Both the position numbers and the translations under genes were made by a program. A stretch of 64,000 nucleotides of DNA, taken from the NCBI GenBank assembly GCA_963788935.1, contig CAWBIM010000004.1, positions 496,001-560,000 on the forward strand. The letters run 5' to 3'. The notes below the pieces were generated by a model that was given only the letters and a program-made list of their open reading frames with translations, ran no database searches and was not told the DNA's origin. Numbering within the stretch: position 1 is the first letter of the stretch; each line of letters opens with the position of its first letter. Positions 15,035 to 23,058 of this stretch are shown piece by piece. The stretch comes from JAOPZW01 sp963788935 (GTDB taxonomy: Bacteria > Actinomycetota > Thermoleophilia > Solirubrobacterales > Solirubrobacteraceae).

Positions 15035-16096
15035 GTGCGCATCCTCGTGATCTCCGACCTGCACCTCGGCTCGCGTCTGGGGCGCGACGTCCTGCGCTAC
15101 CCCGAGCCGCTCGCGGCCCTCCTGGGCGCGCTCGAGGACGTCGACCGGCTCGTGCTCCTGGGCGACGTCGTGGAGCTCATGGAGGGCCGCGCGAGCCGGG
15201 CGATGGCGATCGCCGAGCCGGTCCTGCGCACGATCGGCGCGGCGATGGGGCGCGACCGCGAGATCGTGCTCGTGCCGGGCAACCACGACGCGCCGTTCGT
15301 GCGCTCGTGGCTGCGCGCCAACGGCGGCCCGGCGGGGACCGACGCCCCGGTCCCGCCCGACGCGACCGCCGCGCTCGCCCGCGTCGTCGGGTGGCTCGGC
15401 CCGGCGCGGGTGCGCGTCCGGTACCCCGGGGTCCGCCTGACCGCCCGCGTGTGGGCGACCCACGGCCACTACCTCGACCGCCACCTGCTGCCGACCTCGG
15501 CCTACGGGGTCACGCGCGGGCTGCTCGGCCGCGTGCCGCGCGACGGCGCGACCCCGGCCGACTACGAGCGCGCCCGCAGCGACTCGCGCGTCCGGGTCGA
15601 GTCGGTCGTCGGCCGCACGCCGCGCCCGGTGGTGACCGCGTGGGACGACCTGGCCGAGATCGCCCGCGCCTCGACGATGCCGACCCTGCGCCGGCGGGTG
15701 CTGCGCCGACGGCTCGCGCCGGTGACGTCGGTCCTGCTCGGCCTGCAGATGCGCCGGGCGAGCCTGCCGGCGCTCGGTCGCGTCGTCCACCGCCTCGGCG
15801 TCGACGCCGACCACGTCGTCTTCGGCCACGTCCACCGCGCGGGGCCGCTGCCCGGCGACGACCCGCGGCGCTGGCGCGGCCCCGGGGGCACGCCGCTGCT
15901 GTTCAACACGGGGTCGTGGACGTACGAGGCGCTGGTCGTGCATCGGGCGAGGCCGCCGCACCCGTACTGGCCGGGCGGCGCGGTCGTGGTCGGCGACGAC
16001 GGCGTGCCGCGCGCCGTGGGCCTGCTCGACCACCTCGGCGTCGCGGACCTCCAGCCGCCTCAGACGCGCGCGGGCAACCGTCCTTCGAGCACGTAG
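15035..16096 (+). CDS. Calcineurin-like metallophosphoesterase
   Basis: 353 aa. The dinuclear metal site is complete: RILVISDLHLGS (D-x-H), LVLLGDVVELM (GD), VLVPGNHDAPF (GNHD), WATHGHYLD (H) and VVFGHVHRAGP (GHxH). These enzymes hydrolyse phosphomono- or diesters with two metal ions. The length and a long middle insertion (residues about 150-250) exceed a minimal domain. Start GTG 15035. The last 37 bases overlap the convergent YtoQ gene. The substrate cannot be told from sequence. Confidence 0.87.
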   Translation: MRILVISDLHLGSRLGRDVLRYPEPLAALLGALEDVDRLVLLGDVVELMEGRASRAMAIAEPVLRTIGAAMGRDREIVLVPGNHDAPFVRSWLRANGGPAGTDAPVPPDATAALARVVGWLGPARVRVRYPGVRLTARVWATHGHYLDRHLLPTSAYGVTRGLLGRVPRDGATPADYERARSDSRVRVESVVGRTPRPVVTAWDDLAEIARASTMPTLRRRVLRRRLAPVTSVLLGLQMRRASLPALGRVVHRLGVDADHVVFGHVHRAGPLPGDDPRRWRGPGGTPLLFNTGSWTYEALVVHRARPPHPYWPGGAVVVGDDGVPRAVGLLDHLGVADLQPPQTRAGNRPSST

Positions 16097-16521
16097 CGCA
16101 GGACCTCGACGACCTGCTCGGGCTCCCGCGCGACGGCGAGGGCGGCGCGGTCGACCTCCTTGAGCGCGTGGTCGTGCTCCTCGGGATGGAGGGTCACGAG
16201 CGGCTTGCCGAGCGCCGCCGCGTAGCCGGCGTCGAACGCCGCGTTCCACTGGCGGTACTGCTCGCCGAAGCGCACGACGACCACGTCGGCCCGCTCGATC
16301 AGGGTCCGCGTACGGATCGCGTTCACGCCCGCGCCGACGTGGTCCTTCCAGAACGGGCGGTCCTCGTCGCCGAGGATCGCGACCCCGCAGTCGTCGCTCG
16401 CCGCGTGGTCGGTCACCGGCCCGGTGAGCACGACGTCGAGGCCCGCTTCGGCGATTCCCTGCGCGATGCGCTCGCGCCAGTCGGTGTGGATCTCGCCCGA
16501 GAGATAGATCTGCCAGTCCAT
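16060..16521 (-). CDS. YtoQ-family protein
   Basis: About 153 aa from ATG 16521 (MDWQIYLSGEIHTDWRERIA), with AAGGA before it. The N-terminus, LTGPVTDHAASDDCGVAILG and VVVRFGEQYRQWNAAFDAGY closely fit the YtoQ family, a small group related by fold to nucleoside 2-deoxyribosyltransferases; biochemical function is not settled. The first 40 residues and the acidic pair in the middle suggest a nucleotide-binding alpha/beta fold. It overlaps the metallophosphoesterase 3-prime end by 37 bases. Confidence 0.8.
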   Translation of the reverse strand: MDWQIYLSGEIHTDWRERIAQGIAEAGLDVVLTGPVTDHAASDDCGVAILGDEDRPFWKDHVGAGVNAIRTRTLIERADVVVVRFGEQYRQWNAAFDAGYAAALGKPLVTLHPEEHDHALKEVDRAALAVAREPEQVVEVLRYVLEGRLPARV

Positions 16522-16583
16522 CCGGACATCCTTGCAAGGCCCCGGCCGGGGCCACGTGCCGCGCTCTGGCACCCTGTACACGA

Positions 16584-17651
16584 ATGGGCCCGACCACCGA
16601 AGGCGGCCAGGCCGGCCGGCGCTCGTCCTCGTGGTCGCTGCGTCCGGTGCGCGACATGGCGATCGACCTGGGCACGGCGAACACCGTCGTGCACGTGCGC
16701 GGCCGCGGCATCGTGCTGTCCGAGCCGTCGGTGGTCGCGATCGACGAGCGCTCGGGCGAGGTCCACGCCGTCGGGGCCGACGCGCAGCGGATGATCGGCC
16801 GCACGCCGGCCACGATCTCGGCGACCCGCCCGCTGCGCCACGGCGTCATCGCCGACTTCGAGGTCACCGAGAAGATGCTGCGCCACTTCATCGCGAAGGT
16901 CCTCGAGCGCCGCCGCGCGCACCCGCGCCTCGTCGTGTGCGCCCCGTCGGGCATCACCGAGGTCGAGCGCCGCGCGGTCGAGGAGGCCGCGCTGTCGGCG
17001 GGCGCGCGCCAGGTGCACCTGATCGAGGAGTCGATCGCGGCGGCGATCGGCGCGGGCGTGCCGATCGCCGAGCCCATCGGGCGGATGGTGGTCGACGTCG
17101 GCGGCGGCACGAGCGAGGTCGCGGTCATCTCGCTCGGCCAGATCGTCGTGTCGCGCTCGGTCCGCGTCGGCGGCTACGACCTCGACGAGGCGATCGCCGC
17201 CCACATCCGCAACGAGCACGTGATGGCGATCGGCTCGCAGAGCGCCGAGGCGATCAAGCTCGCCATCGGCTCCGCCGCACCGCTGCAGAGCGAGCTCGAG
17301 GTCGACATCCGCGGCCGCGACCTGCTCTCGGGCCTGCCCCGCAAGCTCCAGCTCGGCAGCGAGGAGGTCCGCAGCGCGATCGCCTCGCCGCTGGCGGACA
17401 TCACGGCTTCGATCCACGCGACGCTCGAGGAGACGCCGCCCGAGCTCGCCGGCGACATCGTGCGCCACGGGATCCTGCTCGCCGGCGGCGGGTCGCTGCT
17501 GCGCGGCTTCGCCGAGCGCGTCCAGGCCGAGACCCACATGAAGGCCTACCTCGCCGACTCCCCGCTGACGTGTGTCGCGGTCGGAGCGGGCCACTCGCTC
17601 GAGGAGCTCGACACGCTCGGGCGCCTGGGCGGCGGCGGGCGGCGGCGCTGA
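16584..17651 (+). CDS. mreB: MreB/Mbl-family rod-shape actin homologue
   Basis: 355 aa. MreB polymerises along the inner membrane and guides lateral wall synthesis. The ATPase core is visible: DLGTANTVVHVRGRGIVLSE (phosphate 1), VVDVGGGTSEVAVISL (phosphate 2), LIEESIAAAIGAG, and the late GILLAGGGSLLRGFAERV (adenosine motif). The N-terminal 24 residues before MAIDLGTANT are an extension; M25 is a possible alternative start. No mreC, mreD or pbp2 gene is near, so this may be a second, stand-alone copy. The peptidase gene begins 1 base after its stop. Confidence 0.88.
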   Translation: MGPTTEGGQAGRRSSSWSLRPVRDMAIDLGTANTVVHVRGRGIVLSEPSVVAIDERSGEVHAVGADAQRMIGRTPATISATRPLRHGVIADFEVTEKMLRHFIAKVLERRRAHPRLVVCAPSGITEVERRAVEEAALSAGARQVHLIEESIAAAIGAGVPIAEPIGRMVVDVGGGTSEVAVISLGQIVVSRSVRVGGYDLDEAIAAHIRNEHVMAIGSQSAEAIKLAIGSAAPLQSELEVDIRGRDLLSGLPRKLQLGSEEVRSAIASPLADITASIHATLEETPPELAGDIVRHGILLAGGGSLLRGFAERVQAETHMKAYLADSPLTCVAVGAGHSLEELDTLGRLGGGGRRR

Positions 17652-17652
17652 G

Positions 17653-18888
17653 GTGGCGGTCACGGTCGACGCCCGCGGGCTGGTCCTCACCGAGCACGAG
17701 TTCACCGTCCCGCTCGACCACGCCGCCCCGGACGGCGAGCGGATCACCGTCTTCGCCCGCGAGGTCGCCGAGCCCGAGGGCCGCGAGAAGCCGTTCCTCG
17801 TCTTCCTCCAGGGCGGCCCGGGCTCCGAGGCCCCGCGCCCGACCAGCAACCCCCGCGGCCCGGGCTGGCTGGAGGCCGCGCTCCGGGACTTCCGCGTCCT
17901 CCTGCTCGACCAGCGCGGGACCGGCCGCTCGACCCCGGTCGGGACGCTCCCGGGCCTCGACCCGGAGGCGCAGGCCGCGTACCTGGCGCACTTCCGCGCC
18001 GACGCGATCGTGCGCGACTGCGAGCACATCCGCCGCGAGCTCGACGTCGAGCGCTGGAGCGTCCTCGGGCAGAGCTTCGGCGGGCTGTGCGTCACGACGT
18101 ACCTGTCGCTCGCGCCCGAGGGCCTGCGCGAGGCGCTCGTCACCGGCGGGCTGCCGCCGCTCGGGCGCCCGGCCGACGCCGTCTACGAGCGCACGTGGCG
18201 GCGGATCCTCGACCGCAACGAGGCCTACTACGCGCGCTACCCCGGCGACCGCGAACGCGTGCGCGAGCTCGTCGCGCAGCTCGACCGCGACCCGGCGCGG
18301 CTGCCCTCCGGCGACCTGCTCCGCGGCCGCCGGCTGCGCCAGCTCGGCGGCGCGCTCGGGATGAGCGACGGCCCCGACGCCATCCATCACGTCCTCGAGC
18401 TCGACCCCGCCTCGCCCGCGTTCCTCCACGACGTCGAGGCGGCGACGAGCTACGCGCGCAACCCGCTGTACGCCGTCGTGCACGAGGCGTGCTGGGCCGA
18501 CGGCACGACGACACGGTGGGCGGCCGAGCGCACGATGCCCGACGACTTCCGCGAGCGGCCGGAGCTGCTCACGGGCGAGCACGTCCTGCCGTGGATGTTC
18601 GAGGAGCAGGGCGCCCTCGCCCCGCTGCGCGAGGCCGCGGGAATCCTCGCCGAGCGCGAGTGGCCGGCGTTGTACGACCCCGATCGGCTGGCCGCCAACG
18701 AGGTCCCGGCGGCCGCGCTCGTCTACGCGGACGACCCGTACGTCGAGCGCACGTTCTCCGAGGAGACCGCCGGCCGGATCCGCGGCCTGCGGCTCTGGCT
18801 GACGAACGAGTACCTGCACAACGGCCTGCGCGCCGACGGCGAGCGGATCCTGCGCCGGCTGCTGGACCTCGCCCGCGGCCGCGGGTAG
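17653..18888 (+). CDS. Alpha/beta-hydrolase, proline iminopeptidase-like (S33)
   Basis: About 411 aa from GTG 17653. LVFLQGGPGSEAPRP is the HGGPG-type oxyanion motif of S33 peptidases, LLLDQRGTGRSTP follows, and the nucleophile elbow is LGQSFGGLC (GQSFGG, Ser). The late LTNEYLHNGLRADG holds the catalytic His (H in EYLHNG), and ALVYADDPYV a likely Asp. These enzymes release N-terminal proline or similar residues from peptides. It starts 1 base after the mreB-like stop and is followed 12 bases later by a small conserved gene, so these form a possible operon. Confidence 0.85.
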   Translation: MAVTVDARGLVLTEHEFTVPLDHAAPDGERITVFAREVAEPEGREKPFLVFLQGGPGSEAPRPTSNPRGPGWLEAALRDFRVLLLDQRGTGRSTPVGTLPGLDPEAQAAYLAHFRADAIVRDCEHIRRELDVERWSVLGQSFGGLCVTTYLSLAPEGLREALVTGGLPPLGRPADAVYERTWRRILDRNEAYYARYPGDRERVRELVAQLDRDPARLPSGDLLRGRRLRQLGGALGMSDGPDAIHHVLELDPASPAFLHDVEAATSYARNPLYAVVHEACWADGTTTRWAAERTMPDDFRERPELLTGEHVLPWMFEEQGALAPLREAAGILAEREWPALYDPDRLAANEVPAAALVYADDPYVERTFSEETAGRIRGLRLWLTNEYLHNGLRADGERILRRLLDLARGRG

Positions 18889-18900
18889 GAGAGGGAGACG

Positions 18901-19200
18901 ATGGCTTTCACCCGGTCACAGATCCGCGACTCGATCGAGCGCGCGGGCGACGAGCACTGGCAGGCGTTGATCCGCCACCACGAGGACGCCTACCCCGAGA
19001 GCCGCCCGACGCCCGGCGACGTCGCGCGCGCCGAGGCGGAACGGCTCAACGAGCTCGGTCTGGGCGACAACCCCGACGTCGAGCTCGTCGAGAGTCGCGT
19101 CGAGCCCGTCCCGCCGGCGGTGCGGATCACCCACGTCTTCGAGGACAAGGCGAAGGGCGAGCGCTTCGAGACGGAGCCGTTCACCGGCTACGAGAAGTAG
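18901..19200 (+). CDS. Conserved hypothetical protein
   Basis: 99 aa, with a strong ribosome site (AGGAGAGGGAG) 4 bases before ATG 18901. The N-terminal half is helical (ITRSQ-like start FTRSQIRDSIERAGDEHWQA) and the C-terminal half likely beta (VRITHVFEDKAKGERFETEP). No cysteines, no signal peptide and no known motif. It is 12 bases after the peptidase gene on the same strand. Function unknown. Confidence 0.7.
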   Translation: MAFTRSQIRDSIERAGDEHWQALIRHHEDAYPESRPTPGDVARAEAERLNELGLGDNPDVELVESRVEPVPPAVRITHVFEDKAKGERFETEPFTGYEK

Positions 19201-19207
19201 CTCGCAT

Positions 19208-19236
19208 CTGACCAGCGTTCGCCGTACAGTGGTCAG
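19208..19236. promoter_or_regulatory. Inverted repeat flanking a -10-like box before the CGNR regulator
   Basis: Perfect 7-bp arms CTGACCA (19208-19214) and TGGTCAG (19230-19236) surround TACAGT (19225-19230), a good -10 candidate, with ATG 19248 downstream. The arrangement suits autoregulation by the CGNR protein. Confidence 0.4.
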
Positions 19237-19247
19237 CCGCGACCACC

Positions 19248-19850
19248 ATGGACGAACGCGACAAGCGACGCGTGGGGGAGGAGATCGAGCCCGGCGGGCG
19301 GCCGAAGGCGCCCGGGCGCCTCGAGCTGCTGCAGCGGTTCGTCAACTCCTACAACCACGACCTCCCCGCGGAGTGGGACCGCATCGGGACCGGGGAGCGG
19401 GCGCAGGCGTGGCTGCGCCGCAAGCGGCTCGTCGGGCCCGGCGACCACGTCTCCGACGCCGACGCCGCACGCCTGCGGGAGCTGCGCGAGGCGATCCGGG
19501 CGCTCGCGCTCGCCAACCACCGCGGCGAGACACCGGCGCCCGGCGCGGCGGAGACGATCCGGGCGCTCTCGGCCGGAGCCCGGCTCGCGGTCGCGGTGGA
19601 CGACACGGGCCGCATCACGCTCGTGCCGGCCGGGGGCGGCGCCGACGGTGCGGTCGCGACCCTGCTCGGCATCCTCCACGAGGCGCAGCTGACGGGTGAC
19701 TGGCTGCGGGTCAAGGGATGCCGGCAGTGCGGCTACGCGTTCTACGACCGCTCGCGCAACCGCTCGGCCGCGTGGTGCGCGATGGCGATCTGCGGCAACC
19801 GGACGAAGAACCGCGCCTACTACCGCCGCCGGCGCACGGCGGAGGAATGA
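19248..19850 (+). CDS. CGNR zinc-finger (ABATE-domain) transcriptional regulator
   Basis: 200 aa. The C-terminal CRQCGYAFYDRSRNRSAAWC followed by AMAICGNRTKNRAYYRRRR is the CGNR zinc finger (three spaced cysteines plus CGNR). The N-terminal part (LELLQRFVNSYNHDLPAEWD ... LRELREAIRAL) fits the ABATE sensor domain, a proposed stress or ligand sensor fused to CGNR fingers in actinobacteria. The stop overlaps the next gene's ATG by 4 bases, so it is translationally coupled to a LivM-type permease. An inverted repeat lies at its promoter. Confidence 0.85.
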   Translation: MDERDKRRVGEEIEPGGRPKAPGRLELLQRFVNSYNHDLPAEWDRIGTGERAQAWLRRKRLVGPGDHVSDADAARLRELREAIRALALANHRGETPAPGAAETIRALSAGARLAVAVDDTGRITLVPAGGGADGAVATLLGILHEAQLTGDWLRVKGCRQCGYAFYDRSRNRSAAWCAMAICGNRTKNRAYYRRRRTAEE

Positions 19851-21004
19851 GCGACGCCGGGCGGGCAGCGGGCGCGACGGCCGGGCCGCCCCCGGGCGTG
19901 AGCGCGGGCGTCCGTCTCCGGCGGCCGGTGTCGTCGCGCGTTCTCGCCGTCGCGGGCGCGAGCGTCGCCGTCGCCCTCCCGCTGCTCGTCGGCGAGGGCA
20001 GCACCGTGCTCGACAACGCGATCCTCGCGGCGGCGTACGTCATGGCCGCGCTCGGGCTCAACATGGTCGTGGGCTTCGCCGGCCTGCTCGACCTCGGGTA
20101 CGTCGCGTTCTTCGCGATCGGCGCGCACGTCACGGCGATGGTCGCGTCGACCTACTGGGCCGACGCCGCGGGCGGGAGCGGGGTCGCGGTCCTCGTCGGC
20201 GAGCCCACGGCGGGGATGCCGGGGATCCACGTCAACTTCCTGCTCGTCCTGGTCCTCGCGGTGGTCGTGACGACGACCGCCGGCGTGCTCATCGGGATCC
20301 CGACCCTGCGCCTGCGCGGGGCCTACGTCGGGATCGTGACGCTCGCGTTCGGCGAGGTCATCGGGCAGGTCGCCGCCAACGGCCAGGACATCCGGTTGTT
20401 CGGCGGGACGCTGACGGACGGGCCGAACGGGATCACGCCGATCGACAGCATCGACCTCCCGTTCCTGGCGCCGTTCGGCCCGCTGGATCTGCGCCCCTGG
20501 TACTGGTTCGCGCTCGCGCTCGTCGGCCTGACGCTGCTCGTCACGATCCGGCTGCGCGACTCGCGTCTGGGCCGCGCGTGGATCGCGGTGCGCGACGACG
20601 AGCAGGCGGCGGCGAGCGCGGGGGTCCCGATCGCGGCGACGAAGCTCCGGGCGTACGGCATCGGCGCCGCGTTCGGCGGGGTCACCGGCGCGTTCCTCGC
20701 GTCCTACCTGCGCACGGTCAACCCCGCCCAGTTCACGTTCTCGTTCTCGATCTTCATCCTCGTGATGGTCGTGCTCGGCGGGCTCGGCTCGATCTGGGGC
20801 GTGGTCCTCGGGGCGATCGCGGTGGCGGAGATCAACAGCGTCCTGCTGCCGCGCGTCCTCAACGACGCCCCGAGCGCCCTCGGGCTGGACTTCGACCTGT
20901 CCTCGGTCGCGTCCGGGGTCTACGGCCTGCTCCTGATCCTCGTGGTCCTCCTGCGGCCCGAGGGGCTCCTGCCGGAACGTCGCACGCCGCGTCGGGTGCG
21001 CTGA
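19847..21004 (+). CDS. Branched-chain amino-acid-type ABC permease (LivM family)
   Basis: About 385 aa. About ten hydrophobic segments; LGLNMVVGFAGLLDLGYVAF is the LivM/LivH hallmark near residue 70, and the EAA-like loop RDSRLGRAWIAVRDDEQAAA, followed by GVPIAATKLRAYGIGAAFGG, faces the ATPase. The C-terminus (LRPEGLLPERRTPRRVR) is the standard LivM ending. It would form the import channel with a LivH partner, LivG/LivF ATPases and a binding protein, none of which is in the window, so this gene is orphaned. Coupled by ATGA to the CGNR regulator upstream. Confidence 0.88.
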   Translation: MSDAGRAAGATAGPPPGVSAGVRLRRPVSSRVLAVAGASVAVALPLLVGEGSTVLDNAILAAAYVMAALGLNMVVGFAGLLDLGYVAFFAIGAHVTAMVASTYWADAAGGSGVAVLVGEPTAGMPGIHVNFLLVLVLAVVVTTTAGVLIGIPTLRLRGAYVGIVTLAFGEVIGQVAANGQDIRLFGGTLTDGPNGITPIDSIDLPFLAPFGPLDLRPWYWFALALVGLTLLVTIRLRDSRLGRAWIAVRDDEQAAASAGVPIAATKLRAYGIGAAFGGVTGAFLASYLRTVNPAQFTFSFSIFILVMVVLGGLGSIWGVVLGAIAVAEINSVLLPRVLNDAPSALGLDFDLSSVASGVYGLLLILVVLLRPEGLLPERRTPRRVR

Positions 21005-21350
21005 GGGCCGGGCGCGGCGCGTCCGCGGGGTGCGCGGCGCTCCGCGCGACCGCCGTCTCCGGGGCGCGGCGCAGTGCGGACGGCTCGGCGAGGAGGGGGT
21101 CGGGACTGACGCCGGTCGCGCGGCTTGCCGCCGCCGGTTCGCGGTCGAGGCGCCGTGTGGCGGGAGTTCTGCCCGCATACCGGGCAGTTCTCCGCCCACA
21201 CCCCGTGACCTGGGGCCCAGCCGATCCGCGCTGGGTACGGGATCACCACCCGCGCCGGCACCGCCGGGCGCCTCGCCGAGCCGTCCGCCGGGGCCGCGAC
21301 GAACGCGAGCGTCTGGAGCGGGGCGCCTGCAGCGTGCGCCCCGGCGCCCC
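21005..21350. other. Intergenic region with repeats and a long imperfect hairpin
   Basis: This 346-base gap between convergent genes holds repeat copy B (21035-21100), a short inverted copy (21271-21288) and a hairpin at about 21159-21204 (arms GTGTGGCGGGAGTTCTGCCC... and ...CGGGCAGTTCTCCGCCCACA, loop around CATA, four mismatches). The hairpin could terminate transcription from both sides. A minus-strand frame here contains WAENCPVCGQNSRH, but it has no family match that I recognise and is treated as chance. Confidence 0.55.
21035..21100 (+). repeat. Dispersed intergenic repeat, copy B
   Basis: Inverted relative to copy A at 2790-2849. Two blocks match: 21035-21055 (20 of 21 bases) and 21076-21096 (21 of 21). 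The spacing between the blocks is nearly the same (20 bases here, 18 in copy A). The second block recurs inverted as 18 bases at 21271-21288. Confidence 0.6.
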
Positions 21351-21730
21351 TCACGACCACGCGTCGGGCGTGAACTGCTGGCCGCCGTCGACGTCGTAGG
21401 TCGCGCCCGTGAGCGCGGTGTTCACCATCAGGTGGACGGCGAGCGCGGCGACGTCCTCGGGGCCGACGACGCGCCGGATGGGCAGGGCCGCGCGCAGCCG
21501 CTCACGCCGCGCCCCGAGCCCGTCGGCGAGCAGCTCCGCCGGAGGCGATCGTGGTCGGTGGCGTCGAACGCGGCCGTGTTGCCGGCGCCGACCTCGGCGG
21601 CGGCGCGCGCCAGCCGGTCGGGGTCGCGGGCGGCGAGGATCACCTCGGCGCCCTCGGCGCGGGCCCGGCGGGCGGTCTCGAGGCCGATGCCGCCCGTCAG
21701 GCCCCGGCCGACGTCGAGGTCCGCAGCGCC
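21351..21730 (-). pseudogene. Short-chain dehydrogenase (SDR) remnant
   Basis: Minus-strand reading gives an SDR N-terminus (GLTGGIGLETARRARAEGAE, then VILAARDPDRLARAAAEVGAG) that breaks off at about 21540. In another frame the SDR C-terminus follows (LPIRRVVGPEDVAALAVHLM, then TGATYDVDGGQQF). The middle of the family, including the YxxxK catalytic segment (roughly 120 residues), is absent, and the first strand is truncated where it overlaps the reductase gene. This cannot be repaired by one base, so a real internal deletion is likely. Confidence 0.7.
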
Positions 21731-23058
21731 GCCGCGATCTCGCCCCGCAGCGCCTTGAGCGCGAACGCAAGGATCTCCGAGAAGCTCGGGAACGGCTGGA
21801 TCGTGTCCCGCAGCACGTCGAGCGGAACGCCCGCGCGGATGGCGAGCGTCGCCTGCTGCAGCCACTCGCCCGCCTCCGGCCCGAGCGCGTAGGCGCCGGT
21901 GAGCACCTCGCCGTCGCTGAGCAGCGTCAGGAACCCGTTCGACTCGGCGTACGCCCGCGTGTAGGCCGCGGCCTTGGGGACGTCGGTGAGGGCGTAGGTC
22001 GCGCTGAACCGCGCCTCCGTCGCGCCCACCGCGGCCGCCTGCGGGTCGGTGTAGACGACGCGCGGCACGGCGTCGTAGTGCGCCTCGCGCCGCTCGCCGA
22101 GGATGTTCGCCGCGACGATGTCGCCCTCGTACTCGCCGACGTGGGTCAGCGGCCAGATCCCGTTGATGTCCCCGATCGCCCACAACCCCTCGGCGACCCG
22201 CAGCCGCGCGTCGACGTGCACGCCGCGCGGGTCGGCCTCGACCCCGACGGTCTCGAGCCCGATGGCGTCGACCCGCGGCCGCCGCCCGGTCGCGACGAGC
22301 AGCCGCTCGCCGCGCAGGTCGCGCCCGTCGGCGAGGGCCAGGACGTAGTCGTCGCCCTCGCGCCGCGCGCCGGTGGCCTCGATGCCGACGACGACCTCGA
22401 CGCCGTCGCGCCGCAGCGCGTCGGCGAGCGCCTCGCCCAGCGGCGCGGGCTCGCGGGCGAGGAGGTGCGGCGCGCTCTCCACGAGCGCGACCTCCGCGCC
22501 GAGGCGGTGCGTGGCCTGGGCGAGCTCGACCCCGGCGGCGCCGCCGCCGAGGACCACGAGCCGCCGCGGGATCGCGCGCATCGACGTCGCCTCGCGGGTG
22601 CCCCAGACGCCCTCGAGCTCGCGCAGGCCGGGGACGGGCGGGACGAACGGGTCGGCGCCGGCCGCGAGCACCACGTGCTCGGCGGTGTACGGCACGCCGT
22701 CGACCTCGACGATCCCCGCCCCGGCGAGCCGCCCGGTGCCGCGCAGCACGTCGATCCCGCGGCCGGTGAGCCAGCGCGCAGCCCCGGCGTCGGAGTAGTC
22801 GGAGACCATGAAGTCGCGCCACGCCAGCGCGGCGGCGACGTCGACCTCGGCCGTGGCCGCCGCCTCGCGCGCGCCCTGCACGGCCTCGCCGGGGCGCAGC
22901 AGCGTCTTGGACGGGATGCACGCCCAGTAGGAGCACTCGCCGCCGACCCGCTCGCGCTCGACGACCGCGACGCGCAGCCCGCCTTCGGCGAGCGCGGCGG
23001 CGCAGTGCTCGCCGGGAGCGCCGCCGCCGAGAACGATCACGTCGTAGCTGTCTGCCAT
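21697..23058 (-). CDS. Pyridine nucleotide-disulfide oxidoreductase (dihydrolipoamide/mercuric-reductase-like)
   Basis: About 453 aa from ATG 23058, which has GGAGG 7 bases before it. FAD site LGGGAPGEH (about residues 10-18), redox pair C42/C47 in GGECSYWACIPSK, NAD(P) site VLGGGAAGVELAQ and the second FAD contact GLWAIGDINGIWPLTHVGEY are all in place. The C-terminal active-site segment reads IQPFPSFSE, lacking the His of the HPTLSE motif of lipoamide dehydrogenase, so a lipoamide role is unlikely; a low-molecular-weight disulfide or peroxiredoxin partner fits better. The open frame continues upstream without a stop into a peroxiredoxin. Confidence 0.85.
   Translation of the reverse strand: MADSYDVIVLGGGAPGEHCAAALAEGGLRVAVVERERVGGECSYWACIPSKTLLRPGEAVQGAREAAATAEVDVAAALAWRDFMVSDYSDAGAARWLTGRGIDVLRGTGRLAGAGIVEVDGVPYTAEHVVLAAGADPFVPPVPGLRELEGVWGTREATSMRAIPRRLVVLGGGAAGVELAQATHRLGAEVALVESAPHLLAREPAPLGEALADALRRDGVEVVVGIEATGARREGDDYVLALADGRDLRGERLLVATGRRPRVDAIGLETVGVEADPRGVHVDARLRVAEGLWAIGDINGIWPLTHVGEYEGDIVAANILGERREAHYDAVPRVVYTDPQAAAVGATEARFSATYALTDVPKAAAYTRAYAESNGFLTLLSDGEVLTGAYALGPEAGEWLQQATLAIRAGVPLDVLRDTIQPFPSFSEILAFALKALRGEIAAALRTSTSAGA

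Noticed and set aside
20920..21360. Minus-strand frame with WAENCPVCGQNSRH as a zinc protein
   Set aside because: The motif falls in the arms of a palindrome; the rest of the frame is low-complexity and overlaps repeats, so it is most likely chance.
21697..23058. Pyruvate dehydrogenase E3
   Set aside because: No E1 or E2 genes nearby, and the active-site His of lipoamide dehydrogenase is missing.
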